Positions 23,890-37,947 of a stretch of DNA of 64,000 nt are shown in pieces. The notes beneath the pieces were generated by a model, which had not been told where the DNA came from, ran no database searches, and saw only the letters and a list, made by a program, of their open reading frames with translations. Position numbers and translations under genes: made by a program. How positions within the stretch are numbered: position 1 is the first letter of the stretch; each line of letters starts with the position of its first letter. Source of the DNA: Streptomyces sp. NBC_01304 (GTDB taxonomy: Bacteria > Actinomycetota > Actinomycetes > Streptomycetales > Streptomycetaceae); the NCBI RefSeq assembly GCF_035975855.1, contig NZ_CP109055.1:7750001-7814000 (forward strand). Direction: 5' to 3'.

Positions 23890-25608
23890 ATGGCCCGCAC
23901 AGCCAGAACCCGCACAGCCAGAACCGCCCTCGCCCTGGCCGCAGGCGCGGCATTCGCCCTCACCGGACCCGCCGGAACCAGCCAGGCCGCCCCGCCCGGC
24001 GAGAAGGACGTCACCGCCGTCCTCTTCGAGTGGCGCTTCGACTCCGTCGCCAAGGCCTGCACCGGTCAACTCGGCCCGGCAGGCTACGGATACGTCCAGG
24101 TCTCACCACCCCAGGAGCACATCCAGGGAAGCCAGTGGTGGACCTCGTACCAGCCCGTCAGCTACAAGATCGCCGGCCGGCTCGGCGACCGCGCCGCCTT
24201 CAAGAGCATGGTCGACACCTGCCACGCGGCGGGCGTCAAGGTGGTCGCCGACACGGTGATCAACCACATGGCGGCCGGTGACGGCACCGGCACCGGCGGC
24301 ACCGCGTACACCAAGTACAACTACCCGGGCACCTACCCGGGTTCGGACATGGACGACTGCCGCTCGCAGATCAACAACTACGGCGACCGCGGCAACGTAC
24401 AGAACTGCGAACTCGTCGGACTCGCCGACCTGGACACCGGCGAGGACGCCGTACGCGGCAGGATCGCCGGCTATCTGAACGACCTGCTCTCGCTCGGCGT
24501 CGACGGCTTCCGCATCGATGCCGCCAAGCACATACCGGCCGCCGACCTGGCCAACATCAAGTCGCGGCTGAGCAGTTCGGGCGTGTACTGGAAGCAGGAG
24601 GCGATCTACGGCGGCGGTGAGGCCGTCTCGCCGAGCGAGTACCTCGGCACCGGCGACGTACAGGAATTCCGGTACGCGCGCGGCCTCAAGCAGGTCTTCA
24701 ACAACGAGAACCTCGCCAACCTGAAGAACTACGGCGAGGGCTGGGGCTTCATGGAGTCCGGCAAGTCCGCGGTCTTCGTCGACAACCACGACACCGAGCG
24801 CGGCGGCGACACCCTCAGCTACAAGGACGGCGCCAACTACACCCTGGCCAATGTCTTCATGCTGGCCTGGCCGTACGGCTCCCCGGACGTGCACTCCGGC
24901 TACGAGTGGTCGGAGAAGGATGCCGGGCCGCCCAACGGCGGGACGGTGAACGCCTGTTACAGCGACGGCTGGAAGTGCCAGCACGACTGGCGCGAGATCT
25001 CCTCGATGGTGGCCTTCCGGAACGCGGCGCGCGGTCAGTCCGTCACGAACTGGTGGGACAACGGCGGCGACCAGATCGCCTTCGGCCGCGGCAGCAAGGC
25101 GTACGTCGCGATCAACCACGAGGGCTCCGCGCTGACCCGCACCTTCCAGACGTCGCTGCCAGCCGGTGACTACTGCGACGTGCAGAGCGGCAAGGGCGTG
25201 ACGGTCGACTCTGCCGGGCAGTTCACGGCCACGCTCGCCGCCCGGACCGCCCTCGCGCTGCACGCGAACGCCCGGACCTGCGGCGGGGGAGGCGGCACCG
25301 ACCCCGCCCCGGTGACGGCGGGGGCCTCCTTCGCCGTCAACGCCACCACCGTGCTCGGCGAGAACATCTACGTCACCGGCGACAAGGACGGGCTCGGCAA
25401 CTGGAACACCGGCAGCGCGCTGAAGCTGGACCCGGCGAGCTACCCCGTCTGGAAGCTCGACGTCGCCCTGCCCGCCGGTACGTCGTTCGCGTACAAGTAC
25501 GTGCGCAAGAACGGTTCGGGCCAGGTGACTTGGGAGTCCGGCGCCAACCGCACGGCGACCGTCCCGGCCTCCGGCAAGGTCACGCTGAACGACACCTGGC
25601 GCAGCTGA
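23890..25608 (+). CDS. secreted alpha-amylase with C-terminal CBM20 starch-binding domain
   Basis: A 572-residue exo-enzyme that cuts internal alpha-1,4 bonds of starch outside the cell. The start ATG at 23890 follows GGAGG; an upstream in-frame start at 23833 is not preferred because it lies inside the operator. A Sec signal peptide ends near [11 protein letters not shown] (about residues 32-42). GH13 regions: [13 protein letters not shown] (about 117), [12 protein letters not shown] (about 204), [10 protein letters not shown] (about 233) and [12 protein letters not shown] (about 294). After a Gly linker and PAPVTAG a CBM20 occupies about 477-572 ([23 protein letters not shown]-rich end LNDTWRS). 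It corresponds to the Streptomyces Aml/AmlB-type enzymes. A 14-base-arm hairpin follows at 25630. Confidence 0.96.
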   Translation: MARTARTRTARTALALAAGAAFALTGPAGTSQAAPPGEKDVTAVLFEWRFDSVAKACTGQLGPAGYGYVQVSPPQEHIQGSQWWTSYQPVSYKIAGRLGDRAAFKSMVDTCHAAGVKVVADTVINHMAAGDGTGTGGTAYTKYNYPGTYPGSDMDDCRSQINNYGDRGNVQNCELVGLADLDTGEDAVRGRIAGYLNDLLSLGVDGFRIDAAKHIPAADLANIKSRLSSSGVYWKQEAIYGGGEAVSPSEYLGTGDVQEFRYARGLKQVFNNENLANLKNYGEGWGFMESGKSAVFVDNHDTERGGDTLSYKDGANYTLANVFMLAWPYGSPDVHSGYEWSEKDAGPPNGGTVNACYSDGWKCQHDWREISSMVAFRNAARGQSVTNWWDNGGDQIAFGRGSKAYVAINHEGSALTRTFQTSLPAGDYCDVQSGKGVTVDSAGQFTATLAARTALALHANARTCGGGGGTDPAPVTAGASFAVNATTVLGENIYVTGDKDGLGNWNTGSALKLDPASYPVWKLDVALPAGTSFAYKYVRKNGSGQVTWESGANRTATVPASGKVTLNDTWRS

Positions 25609-25629
25609 CACCAAGCTGCCCCCTCGACT

Positions 25630-25676
25630 GCCGCCCCGCACGCACCTTCTTGCCCCGCTGCCGCGTGCGGGGCGGC
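25630..25676 (+). terminator. hairpin between amylase and pullulanase genes
   Basis: Fourteen-base perfect arms (25630-25643 and 25663-25676) enclose a 19-base loop. No U-tract follows, so it may be a terminator or a partial attenuator reducing read-through into the pullulanase gene. Confidence 0.6.
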
Positions 25677-25715
25677 ATCCACGCTTCTGTACCGCCTACT
25701 CAAGGAGATGTCCCG

Positions 25716-31019
<5,304 letters not shown>

Positions 31020-31034
31020 GGCGCTAACTTGGTG

Positions 31035-31060
31035 GGGGCAGGCCCGACGGGGCCTGCCCC
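31035..31060 (+). terminator. terminator hairpin after the amylopullulanase gene
   Basis: Perfect 11-base arms (31035-31045 and 31050-31060) with a four-base GACG loop, 15 bases after the stop codon. No U-run. Confidence 0.65.
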
Positions 31061-31078
31061 GGTCGAGGGGGCCCACTC

Positions 31079-32680
31079 GTGAATGTCACGGAAGACACCA
31101 CGGTACTGGTGGTCGACGACGTGGCTGCCAACCGTTACGCCATGGGCGCGGTGCTGCGCCGCGCCGGACATCTGGTCGTCCCCGTCGCCAGCGGCGGCGA
31201 GGCACTGATCGAACTGGACGCGCGCCTGCGCACCGGCGCCCTGCCCGACGTGGCCCTCGTCGACATCGGGCTGCCCGACATGAGCGGCTACGAACTCTGC
31301 CGCCGCATCAAGTCCATGCCCTCCATAGCGGGCATCCCCATCGTGCACTTCTCGGCGAACGCGACCGGACCCGGCGACCGCTCCCGCGGCCTCGACGCGG
31401 GCGCCGACTCGTACTTCACCGTGCCCGCCGAACCCGAGGAGATCCAGGCCATGGTGCGCGCCGCGCTGCGCGGGGCGCGCCACCGCAACTCCGCCGAGGC
31501 CACGGCGGGCCGGCTCACGGTGCTCAGCGAGGCGGTGCTCGCCGTGCAGGCCGCCCGCTGCCCGCAGGAACTGGCCAACGCGGCCGCGGCGGGCGCCGCC
31601 CGGCTGACCGGTGGTCCCGCCGCGGCCTTCGTCATCGACGCGGAGGGCCTGCCGCTGTGCGGGTACTCCAAGCGGCGGGCCCCCGCCTCACTGCCCGACG
31701 CGAGCGCCCATGCGGCCGTGGTCCGGCTGATGCAGCGCCTGGTGTCGGGCCGTTCCGGAGTGCAGAGCTCCGTGGTGCCCGCCCCCATGTGGCCGGGCGG
31801 CTACTTCAGCGCCGGGGACGGCCACGGCGCCCGCGTCACCCTCGCCCGCGGCAGCGACGGCAAACCGCCGGTGTGCCTCGCCACCCCCGCCTACCTCGAC
31901 GGACCCACCGAGTCGGGGCTCCTCGTCGGCCGGCTGGCGCACGCCACCGCGCTGGCCGCCGAACCCCTGCTGATGTACGAGATGGAGCGGCACGTGGCGC
32001 TGACCCTGCAGCACAGCTTCCTGCCGAAGAAGCTGCCGCACCTCGCGGGCCTCGACGTCGCGGTCCGCTATGTGCCCGCGACCCAGCACACCGAGATCGG
32101 CGGCGACTTCTACGCCGCGCTGAACACCCCCGACGGGGTGCTCGTCGGGGTCGGTGACGTGGTGGGGCACTCCCTGGACGCGGCCACCGTCATGGTCGAG
32201 ATCCGGCACGCCCTGCGCGCGTACGCCGTCGAGGAGTCCGACCCGGCCGTCCTGGTCCGGCGGCTCGACCGGATGCTGCAGCACTACCACCCGGAGGCCA
32301 CGGCCACGGTCTGCCTGGCCCTCGTCGACCCGGCCACCGGACACACCCGCATCGCCAACGCGGGCCACCTCCCGCCCCTCCTGGTCACCGGCGAGGACAC
32401 CGCCCGCTATGCGGAGGTCGCGGGTCCGCTGCTCGGCATCGGGCTCGGCCATCCGGAGCCCACCGAGGTCACGCTCGGGCCCGGCGAGCGGCTGCTCATG
32501 GTCACGGACGGCCTGATCGAGACGCGGGGCACCGACCTCGCGGTGTCCCTCGAACATCTCCAGTCGGTCGCGGCCAAGGCGCCGACCGGTGTGGGACCGC
32601 TGTGCGACACGCTCCTCGACTGCTTCGGGCACGGCCGCGAGGACGACATCGCGCTGCTCGCGCTGCAGATGCGGGCGTAG
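31079..32680 (+). CDS. receiver domain - SpoIIE-type PP2C phosphatase
   Basis: A 533-residue cytoplasmic signalling protein. Residues 1-125 form a response-regulator receiver with TVLVVDDVAANRYA, phospho-acceptor Asp62 (VDIGLPDMSGYEL) and HFSANA, but the conserved Lys before the last Pro is Val (SYFTVPAEPEE). A middle, GAF-like sensor region (about 150-300) precedes a C-terminal PPM/SpoIIE serine phosphatase (TEIGGDFYAALNTPDGVLVGVGDVVGHSLDAA; LLMVTDGLIETRG; GREDDIALLALQM). Such RsbU-like proteins dephosphorylate anti-anti-sigma factors and so switch stress sigma factors. No partner switch genes lie nearby. GTG start, 60 bases after pulA. Confidence 0.92.
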   Translation: MNVTEDTTVLVVDDVAANRYAMGAVLRRAGHLVVPVASGGEALIELDARLRTGALPDVALVDIGLPDMSGYELCRRIKSMPSIAGIPIVHFSANATGPGDRSRGLDAGADSYFTVPAEPEEIQAMVRAALRGARHRNSAEATAGRLTVLSEAVLAVQAARCPQELANAAAAGAARLTGGPAAAFVIDAEGLPLCGYSKRRAPASLPDASAHAAVVRLMQRLVSGRSGVQSSVVPAPMWPGGYFSAGDGHGARVTLARGSDGKPPVCLATPAYLDGPTESGLLVGRLAHATALAAEPLLMYEMERHVALTLQHSFLPKKLPHLAGLDVAVRYVPATQHTEIGGDFYAALNTPDGVLVGVGDVVGHSLDAATVMVEIRHALRAYAVEESDPAVLVRRLDRMLQHYHPEATATVCLALVDPATGHTRIANAGHLPPLLVTGEDTARYAEVAGPLLGIGLGHPEPTEVTLGPGERLLMVTDGLIETRGTDLAVSLEHLQSVAAKAPTGVGPLCDTLLDCFGHGREDDIALLALQMRA

Positions 32681-32720
32681 GAGGAGTCTCTTCGGGTGCA
32701 GGCAGCCTTACGTTGCCGAG

Positions 32721-33236
32721 TCACGCCAACCGCTTCTCAAGGAGCGTCACGCTGTACTTGCTGCCGCCCGCGCCGACCTTGAACGGCTGCTCGCCCACCA
32801 CCGTGTACCCGGAGCCCTCGTAGTAGTCCCGCAGCCGTGCGTTGGTCGACACACAGTCGAGGCGGCACCACTGGCGGCCCGCCTCGGCGATCCGCCGCTC
32901 GGCCTGCGCGAGCATCGCCCGGCCCGTCCCCGCGGGGGCGCCGCGCCGCACCATCAGGCGGTGCACATAGCCGGCCACCGGCGGCTGCTCGCCCCAGGCC
33001 GGGACGTCGTCCCACCACAACTCCCAGGCGCCGACGGGCTGTTCGTCCCCCTCGGCCTCGGCCAGCCAGACCTCACCCTCCTTGATCCAGCGCCGGAAGT
33101 GCTCCTCGTCCTTCTCGCCCGGCTTCCACTGGTCGATGCCCTGCTCGATCATCCAGCGGGCGGCCGCGTCGTACAGGCCGACGAGGGCGGCGAGGTCGGC
33201 GGGCGAGTCGACGGCCGTGCGGAAGGTGATGTTCAT
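32721..33236 (-). CDS. GNAT family N-acetyltransferase
   Basis: A 171-residue single-domain GNAT enzyme. The acetyl-CoA-binding loop is recognisable in HRLMVRRGAPAGTGRAMLAQAERRIAEAG and is followed by CRLDCVSTNARLRDYYEGSGYTVVGEQPF. The start at 33236 (MNITFRTA) is chosen as the first ATG that leaves a complete beta-1 strand; a longer open frame upstream overlaps the intergenic region. It converges with the SpoIIE gene and is divergent from the tautomerase-like gene (73 bases). The acceptor substrate is unknown. Confidence 0.9.
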   Translation of the reverse strand: MNITFRTAVDSPADLAALVGLYDAAARWMIEQGIDQWKPGEKDEEHFRRWIKEGEVWLAEAEGDEQPVGAWELWWDDVPAWGEQPPVAGYVHRLMVRRGAPAGTGRAMLAQAERRIAEAGRQWCRLDCVSTNARLRDYYEGSGYTVVGEQPFKVGAGGSKYSVTLLEKRLA

Positions 33237-33309
33237 GGCCCGATTATCGAGTGCGATGCTGGTGGCCGCCCCGGCAGGGGTGCCCGAGCCGAGCGAACCG
33301 GAGCCAGCG

Positions 33310-33657
33310 ATGCCGCAGATCACCGTCGACTACCCCGACACCCTTGCCGACGCCTTCGACCGCCGCGGCTTCGCCCGTGCCCTGCACCCGCTCGTGGTCG
33401 AGCTCGCCGACGCCAAGCTGGATACCTGCAAGAGCCGCTTCCGGCGCACCGAGGACAACGTGGCGGGCGGCGCCGACCGTGGCCACGCCGTCGTGCACAT
33501 CGAGATCGGCCTGCTCGCCGGACGTACGCCCGAGGTCAAGGCCACCCTGACCGGCGCGGTCCTCGAACTCGTCGCCAAGTACCTGGACGACAGTGCCGAG
33601 CAGCTGCACCTCTCCGCGGAGGTCCGCGACCTCGACGCGTCCTACACGAAGGCCTAG
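33310..33657 (+). CDS. 5-carboxymethyl-2-hydroxymuconate Delta-isomerase family protein (tautomerase fold)
   Basis: A 115-residue protein beginning MPQITVDYPDTLADAFDRRGF. The Pro directly after Met, which becomes the N-terminal catalytic base in this superfamily, is present. The internal blocks SRFRRTEDNVAGGADRGHAVVHIEIGLLAGRTPEVK and the final LDASYTKA agree with CHMI-family length and pattern. No homoprotocatechuate pathway genes are nearby, so it may act on another keto-enol substrate. Divergent from the GNAT gene. Confidence 0.85.
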   Translation: MPQITVDYPDTLADAFDRRGFARALHPLVVELADAKLDTCKSRFRRTEDNVAGGADRGHAVVHIEIGLLAGRTPEVKATLTGAVLELVAKYLDDSAEQLHLSAEVRDLDASYTKA

Positions 33658-33688
33658 CGCGGCTGCCTCGGCTCCCGCGGTCCGGCCC

Positions 33689-34402
33689 TCAGGCCCCTTG
33701 CGGCGCCAGCGCGATCAACCGCTCCACCAGGTCGCCGAACGGCCCGTCCGCCGGTTCGTCGGCCAGGACGCGGGTGAGGATCGCCGCCATCTCCGGGTCG
33801 TACGCGGCGCTCACCGCGGTCAGCGCCGCGAAGTCGTGCACCAGCTGCAGCTCCAGCTCGGCGCGCGGGATGCGGCGGCCGTCCAGCCAGATCAGGGCCG
33901 TCGACTCGGCGAGCGAGACCCAGGAGCGTACGACCAGTTGAAGGCGGGCGGGCGGTGCCTTGTCGCCGAAGGCCGCCTTGCCCAGGTGCTTGAGGATCTC
34001 GTCGTACGCCGCCTGCCGGACCGAATCGATCAGCGCGTTGGTCGCCGACGAGCCCACCGCCGGGCCGCCGCGCATCAGCGCGGAGAAGCCCGGACCGTGC
34101 TCGTCAACGAAGTCGAAGAAGCGGCCCATCACCCGCAGCAGCCGCGCCCCGAGCGGGCCTTCGCGCGGCTCCACGAACCGCTCGGCCAGGTCCTCGGCGG
34201 CGCGGCGCAGGGCGGCCTCGTACAGACTCAGCTTGCCCGGGAAGTAGTGGTAGACCAGCGGGCGCGAGATGCCCGCCGCCGCCGCTATCTCGTCGATGGA
34301 GACGTCGTCGGGGGAGCGATGGCTGAACAGCTCGAGCGCGACGGCGATCAACTGCTGCCGTCGCTCCTCGACGCCCATCCTGCGGCGCACCCCGGTAGTC
34401 AT
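33689..34402 (-). CDS. TetR family transcriptional regulator
   Basis: A 237-residue TetR-type repressor. The helix-turn-helix is SIDEIAAAAGISRPLVYHYFPGKLSLYEAAL (about residues 35-65), near the N-terminus, followed by an all-helical ligand domain. It is the last gene of a three-gene minus-strand set with the reductase and di-iron protein; the 47-base gap upstream contains an inverted repeat (34431-34446). It probably controls the two enzyme genes, and the dyad at 36421-36435 in front of the first gene is the likely operator. The ligand may be a fatty or hydrophobic compound, by analogy only. Confidence 0.92.
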   Translation of the reverse strand: MTTGVRRRMGVEERRQQLIAVALELFSHRSPDDVSIDEIAAAAGISRPLVYHYFPGKLSLYEAALRRAAEDLAERFVEPREGPLGARLLRVMGRFFDFVDEHGPGFSALMRGGPAVGSSATNALIDSVRQAAYDEILKHLGKAAFGDKAPPARLQLVVRSWVSLAESTALIWLDGRRIPRAELELQLVHDFAALTAVSAAYDPEMAAILTRVLADEPADGPFGDLVERLIALAPQGA

Positions 34403-34430
34403 ACCAACACCCTAACCGGCCAGGCTGCGA

Positions 34431-34446
34431 ACCTGACCTGGCAGGT
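34431..34446. promoter_or_regulatory. possible TetR-type inverted repeat
   Basis: ACCTG (34431-34435) and CAGGT (34442-34446) flank six bases, between the reductase stop and the TetR start. It could be an operator or a weak hairpin. Confidence 0.25.
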
Positions 34447-34449
34447 CCC

Positions 34450-35502
34450 TCACAGATCGAGGGTGAGGCGCTCGCCGCGCGCGCGGGAGACACAGATGAG
34501 CATCGAGTCCACCCGCTCCGCGTCCACAAGGAGTTCGTCCCGGTGGTCGATCTCGCCCTCCAGGACGCGGTGTTGGCAGGTCCCGCAGAAGCCCTGTTCG
34601 CAGGAGTACGGAGTGTTCGGCAGTTCCTTGCGCACGGCTTCGAGGACCGACTCGTCGGCCGGTACGGTCAACGTCCGCCCACTGCGGCGCAGTTCGACCT
34701 CGAAGGCCGTGTTTCCCTCGACGGACGCGGCCGGTGTGAACCGCTCCAGATGAAGGGTGCAGCCTCCGGGCAGTACCCCGGCGACCGCGTCCATCAGCGG
34801 CTCGGGCCCGCAGCAGTACACGGCGGCGGCCGCCGGCACCCCCGCGAACAGCGCCGCCAGGTCCGGCAGTCCCGCCTCGTCCTCGGGCACGACCGTGACC
34901 CTGGACCCGCCCAGCTTCTCGATCTCGTCGAGGAACGGCATCGAGGCCCGCGACCGCCCGCCGTACAGCAGCCGCCACTCGGCGCCGGACGCCTCGGCCG
35001 CGTACAGCATCGGCAGGATCGGAGTGATCCCGATGCCGCCCGCGACGAACACGTACGCGTGCGAGGAGACGAGCGGGAAGCGGTTGCGCGGGCCGCGGAC
35101 CTCGATCTCCACGCCCTCGCGCAGCTCGTCGTGCACCTCGCGCGAACCACCCCGGCCGTCCTCGTGACGGCGGGTCGCGATCGTGTACGCGGAGGCGTCC
35201 GCGACGTCCCCGCACAGCGAGTACTGCCGTACGAGCCCGGAGGGGAGCACCACGTCCAGGTGCGCGCCCGGCTCCCAGTCCGGCAAGTGGGCGCCTTCCA
35301 GGCGGAGTTGGACGACGCCGTCGGCGAGCTCCGTGCGCCCGGCGATACGCAGGCGCATCGCCCGGCCGCGCGGGCGGCCCGAGACCGGCTTCTCCAGGGC
35401 GGGCAGCGGCCACAGCGGGGAGCGCCGGATGCGCCGGTGCAGGGCCCGCTTGGCGAGCAGCGCCGCGCCGGCGACGGCGACGACGGTACGGATCCGCGGC
35501 AT
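34450..35502 (-). CDS. ferredoxin-type oxidoreductase (FAD/NAD reductase with C-terminal 2Fe-2S, VanB/PDR-like)
   Basis: A 350-residue electron-transfer protein. After a hydrophobic N-terminal helix (VVAVAGAALLAKRAL) come an FAD-binding barrel (RQYSLCGD, about residue 91), an NAD-binding lobe (VFVAGGIGITPILPML, about 150; YCCGPEPLMDAV, about 224) and a C-terminal plant-type 2Fe-2S domain with the four-Cys pattern CEQGFCGTC...C (NTPYSCEQGFCGTCQHRVLE; LICVSRA). ATG 35502 lies one base after the upstream stop; a GTG at 35514 would overlap it. It presumably passes electrons from NAD(P)H to the adjacent di-iron protein. The order di-iron protein - reductase - TetR suggests a self-contained oxygenase or desaturase unit. 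Confidence 0.92.
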   Translation of the reverse strand: MPRIRTVVAVAGAALLAKRALHRRIRRSPLWPLPALEKPVSGRPRGRAMRLRIAGRTELADGVVQLRLEGAHLPDWEPGAHLDVVLPSGLVRQYSLCGDVADASAYTIATRRHEDGRGGSREVHDELREGVEIEVRGPRNRFPLVSSHAYVFVAGGIGITPILPMLYAAEASGAEWRLLYGGRSRASMPFLDEIEKLGGSRVTVVPEDEAGLPDLAALFAGVPAAAAVYCCGPEPLMDAVAGVLPGGCTLHLERFTPAASVEGNTAFEVELRRSGRTLTVPADESVLEAVRKELPNTPYSCEQGFCGTCQHRVLEGEIDHRDELLVDAERVDSMLICVSRARGERLTLDL

Positions 35503-35503
35503 C

Positions 35504-36418
35504 TCAGGCGGCACCCTTCTCGCGGGCCTCGGCGGCGCTCGCGGCGGGCGACGACGCGAGATAGGCCATGGCCTGTGCGGTGGACCCCTCCTGGGAGGGG
35601 TGGTAGGCGCGGGCCAGATAGCGCGGGATGGACTTCACCATGGCGCCCGTGGTCGGCAGCACGCCCTGCTTGCCCGCGTCGAAGAAGGCCTTGAACGAGG
35701 CCTTGCCGTCGTCGAGCGTCGGGTCGTTCTCCATGAAGAAGCGCGCCCCGCGCTGCCACAGGAAGACCAGCGCGCTGAACGCCGTCGCCCAGGTCCGCAC
35801 CCGCCGCCCGTAACTCCCGTCGACGTGCATGAACAGCTCGAAGGCCACCGACCGGTGCTCGACCTCCTCCGCCCCGTGCCAGCGCAGCAGATCCAGCATG
35901 GTCGGATCCGCGCCTCGCTTGTCCAACTCCTCCGCGTTCAGCACCCAGTTGCCGAGGAAGGCGGTGTAGTGCTCGATCGCCGCGATGATCGCGACCCGCT
36001 CCAGGAGCCACCACTTGCGGGCCTTGCCGGGCGGCAGCGTCCGGTCGCCGAGCATCTTCTCGAAGAGCCAGTCGACCTGCGCGGTGTACGGGGTCGGGTC
36101 GAGGCCCTGCTCCCTCAGGTGCGGCAGCACCTCGTCATGGGCCTGCGAGTGCATGGCCTCCTGCCCGATGAACCCGATCACGTCCTCGCGCAGCTTGTCG
36201 TCCTTGATGTACGGCAGGACCTGCTTGTAGACGTGCACGAACCAGCGCTCGCCGGCCGGAAGCAGCAGATGCAGCACGTTGATCGTGTGCGTGGCGAAGG
36301 GATCGTCCGGCACCCAGTGGAGCGGTGTCCGGTCCCAGGCGAAGGACACCTTGCGTGCCTTGAGCGCTATGTGCTCGGACGCGACGGGCTGGGGAAGCCG
36401 GGCCTGCGTATTAGACAT
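35504..36418 (-). CDS. PF10118-type predicted metal-dependent hydrolase / putative di-iron oxygenase
   Basis: A 304-residue, largely helical protein of the PF10118 family. Metal-ligand-like residues are spaced as in ferritin-like di-iron enzymes: AGERWFVHVYK (about residue 57), IGQEAMHSQAHDEV (about 84-97), AAIEHYTAFLG (about 145) and WHGAEEVEHRSVAFELF (about 179-195). The repeated E-x-x-H pattern on four helices argues for an oxygen-activating centre despite the hydrolase name. It is the first gene of an operon with a 2Fe-2S reductase and a TetR regulator. Substrate unknown; a hydrophobic compound is plausible because both partners have hydrophobic N-termini or partners of that kind. Confidence 0.85.
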   Translation of the reverse strand: MSNTQARLPQPVASEHIALKARKVSFAWDRTPLHWVPDDPFATHTINVLHLLLPAGERWFVHVYKQVLPYIKDDKLREDVIGFIGQEAMHSQAHDEVLPHLREQGLDPTPYTAQVDWLFEKMLGDRTLPPGKARKWWLLERVAIIAAIEHYTAFLGNWVLNAEELDKRGADPTMLDLLRWHGAEEVEHRSVAFELFMHVDGSYGRRVRTWATAFSALVFLWQRGARFFMENDPTLDDGKASFKAFFDAGKQGVLPTTGAMVKSIPRYLARAYHPSQEGSTAQAMAYLASSPAASAAEAREKGAA

Positions 36419-36420
36419 GG

Positions 36421-36436
36421 TGTCAATGTACTGACG
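36421..36436. promoter_or_regulatory. candidate TetR operator in front of the di-iron protein gene
   Basis: GTCA (36422-36425) and TGAC (36432-36435) form an inverted pair around ATGTAC; 10 of 14 positions obey dyad symmetry. It ends three bases from the start codon and overlaps where a promoter/ribosome site would be. Inferred target of the TetR at 33689-34402. Confidence 0.4.
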
Positions 36437-36532
36437 GGTACGCGGGTCGCAACACCCCTGTGCAGCGGGTTCTTACGACGGCTTCCGGGGTGCGTGTACG
36501 GGCGCGGGTGCGGCTGGGTAGGGTCGCTGGCC

Positions 36533-37165
36533 GTGACTGAGGCTGACTTTCTGCGGACCACGCGTACCTTCTACGACGCCATCGCCGCCGACTACTTCGA
36601 CCATTTCCGCGACTCCTGGGCGGAGCGGCCCCTGGACCGGGCGCTCCTCGCCGGGTTCGCGGAGCTGGTGGGGGAGCGGCCGGTGCTCGAAGTGGGGAGC
36701 GGGCCGGGGTGGGTGACGGCGCTGCTCGCCGGGCACGGGCTCGCGGTGTCCGGGGTCGACCTGTCGCCGGAGATGGTGGCGGTGGCCCGGCGGGAGTATC
36801 CGGAGCTGCGGTTCGAGGAAGGCTCGATGCTGGCGCTCGACGTGCCGGACGGGTCCCTGGGCGGCCTGGTGTCCTGGTACTCCTGCATCCATACGCCGCC
36901 GGGGTCGCTCCCCGACGTGTTCGCGGAGTTCGCCCGGGTCCTGGCCCCGGGCGGGCAGCTGCTCGTCGCCTTCCAAGTGGGGGACGAGCCACTGCACTTG
37001 GTGGATCCGTTCGGGCATCCGGTGGCTCTGGACTTCCGGCGGCTGCGGCCGGAGCGGATCGCGGAACTGGCGGGTGCGGCGGGCTTCACGGAGACGGCAC
37101 GCCTGGTGCGGGAGCCGCTGGAGTCCGAGTCGACTCAGCAGGCTTTCCTGGTCTTCAGGAGGTAG
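36533..37165 (+). CDS. class I SAM-dependent methyltransferase
   Basis: A 210-residue Rossmann-type methyltransferase. The SAM-binding motif I is RPVLEVGSGPGWVTALLAG (about residues 48-66), motif II/post-I GVDLSPEMVAVARREYP (about 72-88), and the later FARVLAPGGQLLVAFQVGDE block is present. GTG 36533 is the natural start; a much longer upstream frame is shadow. Its last codons are the first copy of a 17-bp minisatellite that runs into the convergent DUF3995 gene. Divergent from the di-iron operon with 114 bases between. Substrate unknown. Confidence 0.9.
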   Translation: MTEADFLRTTRTFYDAIAADYFDHFRDSWAERPLDRALLAGFAELVGERPVLEVGSGPGWVTALLAGHGLAVSGVDLSPEMVAVARREYPELRFEEGSMLALDVPDGSLGGLVSWYSCIHTPPGSLPDVFAEFARVLAPGGQLLVAFQVGDEPLHLVDPFGHPVALDFRRLRPERIAELAGAAGFTETARLVREPLESESTQQAFLVFRR

Positions 37166-37252
37166 CCGTCTTCCGGAGGTGGCCGTCTTCTGGAGGTGGC
37201 CGTCGTCAGGACGTGGCCATCGTCAGGACGTGGCCGTCTTCCGGAGGTAGCC
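37151..37252. repeat. 17-bp minisatellite, six copies, joining two convergent 3' ends
   Basis: Units of 17 bases related to GTCTTCCGGAGGTGGCC start at 37151, 37168, 37185, 37202, 37219 and 37236. The first copy contains the methyltransferase stop codon; the last two lie largely inside the 3' end of the DUF3995 gene (stop at 37223). The unit is not a multiple of three, so copy-number changes shift either C-terminus. Confidence 0.85.
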
Positions 37253-37783
37253 GCGCAGGGCCGTCGCGAAGAGCAGGCCGCCGAGGACGAAGAAGCCGTC
37301 GACGACGCGCATGGACCACATGGTGTAGGAGGACGGGTGCGGCTCGCCGTACACGTCCTCGACGGGCATTCCGCTGAGGCCGCCCGCGAGTACGTCCGTG
37401 GAGCGCAGGATGTCGTCGACGACGCCGATGCCGCCGCGGGCGACGAGGGCGAGGGCCGCGGTCCAGGCCATGGTGAGGAACATCCAGCGCGGGAGGGGCA
37501 GTTGTGGGGCGCGGCCGAGCGCGTACGCGACCCAGGCGCCGACGAAGCAGAGCACGGCCACGACCAGGTCGTAGGCGAGCATGCCGCCGCTGAGCCCGGC
37601 CTCCACCTGCGCGCCGTCACCGAGGCCGAGGCTGCCGCCGAGGGCCCAGTAGAAGTGGAAGACGCCGAAGAGGAGGGACCAGGCGACGGCGCCCTTCGCG
37701 GCAGCGGCGGCGAGCGGGGTGGTGGCCGGGCGGACGGTGGTGGGGAGGGTCCGGGCGGTGGTGGGGCGCGTCTGTGAGGTCAT
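37223..37783 (-). CDS. DUF3995 family membrane protein
   Basis: A 186-residue membrane protein with four predicted helices. The first helix contains LLFGVFHFYWALGGSLGLGDG (about residues 37-57), the hallmark of DUF3995 proteins; later helices include LAYDLVVAVLCFVGAWVAYALG and VVDGFFVLGGLLFATALRGYL. The start at 37783 (MTSQTRPTTART) gives a 30-residue Thr/Ala/Pro-rich cytoplasmic N-terminus. The 3' end is formed by copies of a 17-bp repeat. Function unknown. Confidence 0.85.
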   Translation of the reverse strand: MTSQTRPTTARTLPTTVRPATTPLAAAAAKGAVAWSLLFGVFHFYWALGGSLGLGDGAQVEAGLSGGMLAYDLVVAVLCFVGAWVAYALGRAPQLPLPRWMFLTMAWTAALALVARGGIGVVDDILRSTDVLAGGLSGMPVEDVYGEPHPSSYTMWSMRVVDGFFVLGGLLFATALRGYLRKTATS

Positions 37784-37947
37784 GGCATGAGCATGTGGCA
37801 GGCGGCCGGGGCGGGTCCTCGTCCGGGGGTACCGACCGGGCCGGGCGGCCTCCCCCGCGCGGCGGAGGCCGTGGGAGGCGGGCGGCGGAGGCGGGTGGCG
37901 GAGGCCCTGGGCGGGTGTGCTGTCCCAGGGCCGACCACCGCGCTGCG

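Noticed and set aside
35183..36532. Long upstream extension of the methyltransferase frame
   Set aside because: The extension is antisense to the di-iron operon and low-complexity; GTG 36533 starts at the family N-terminus.
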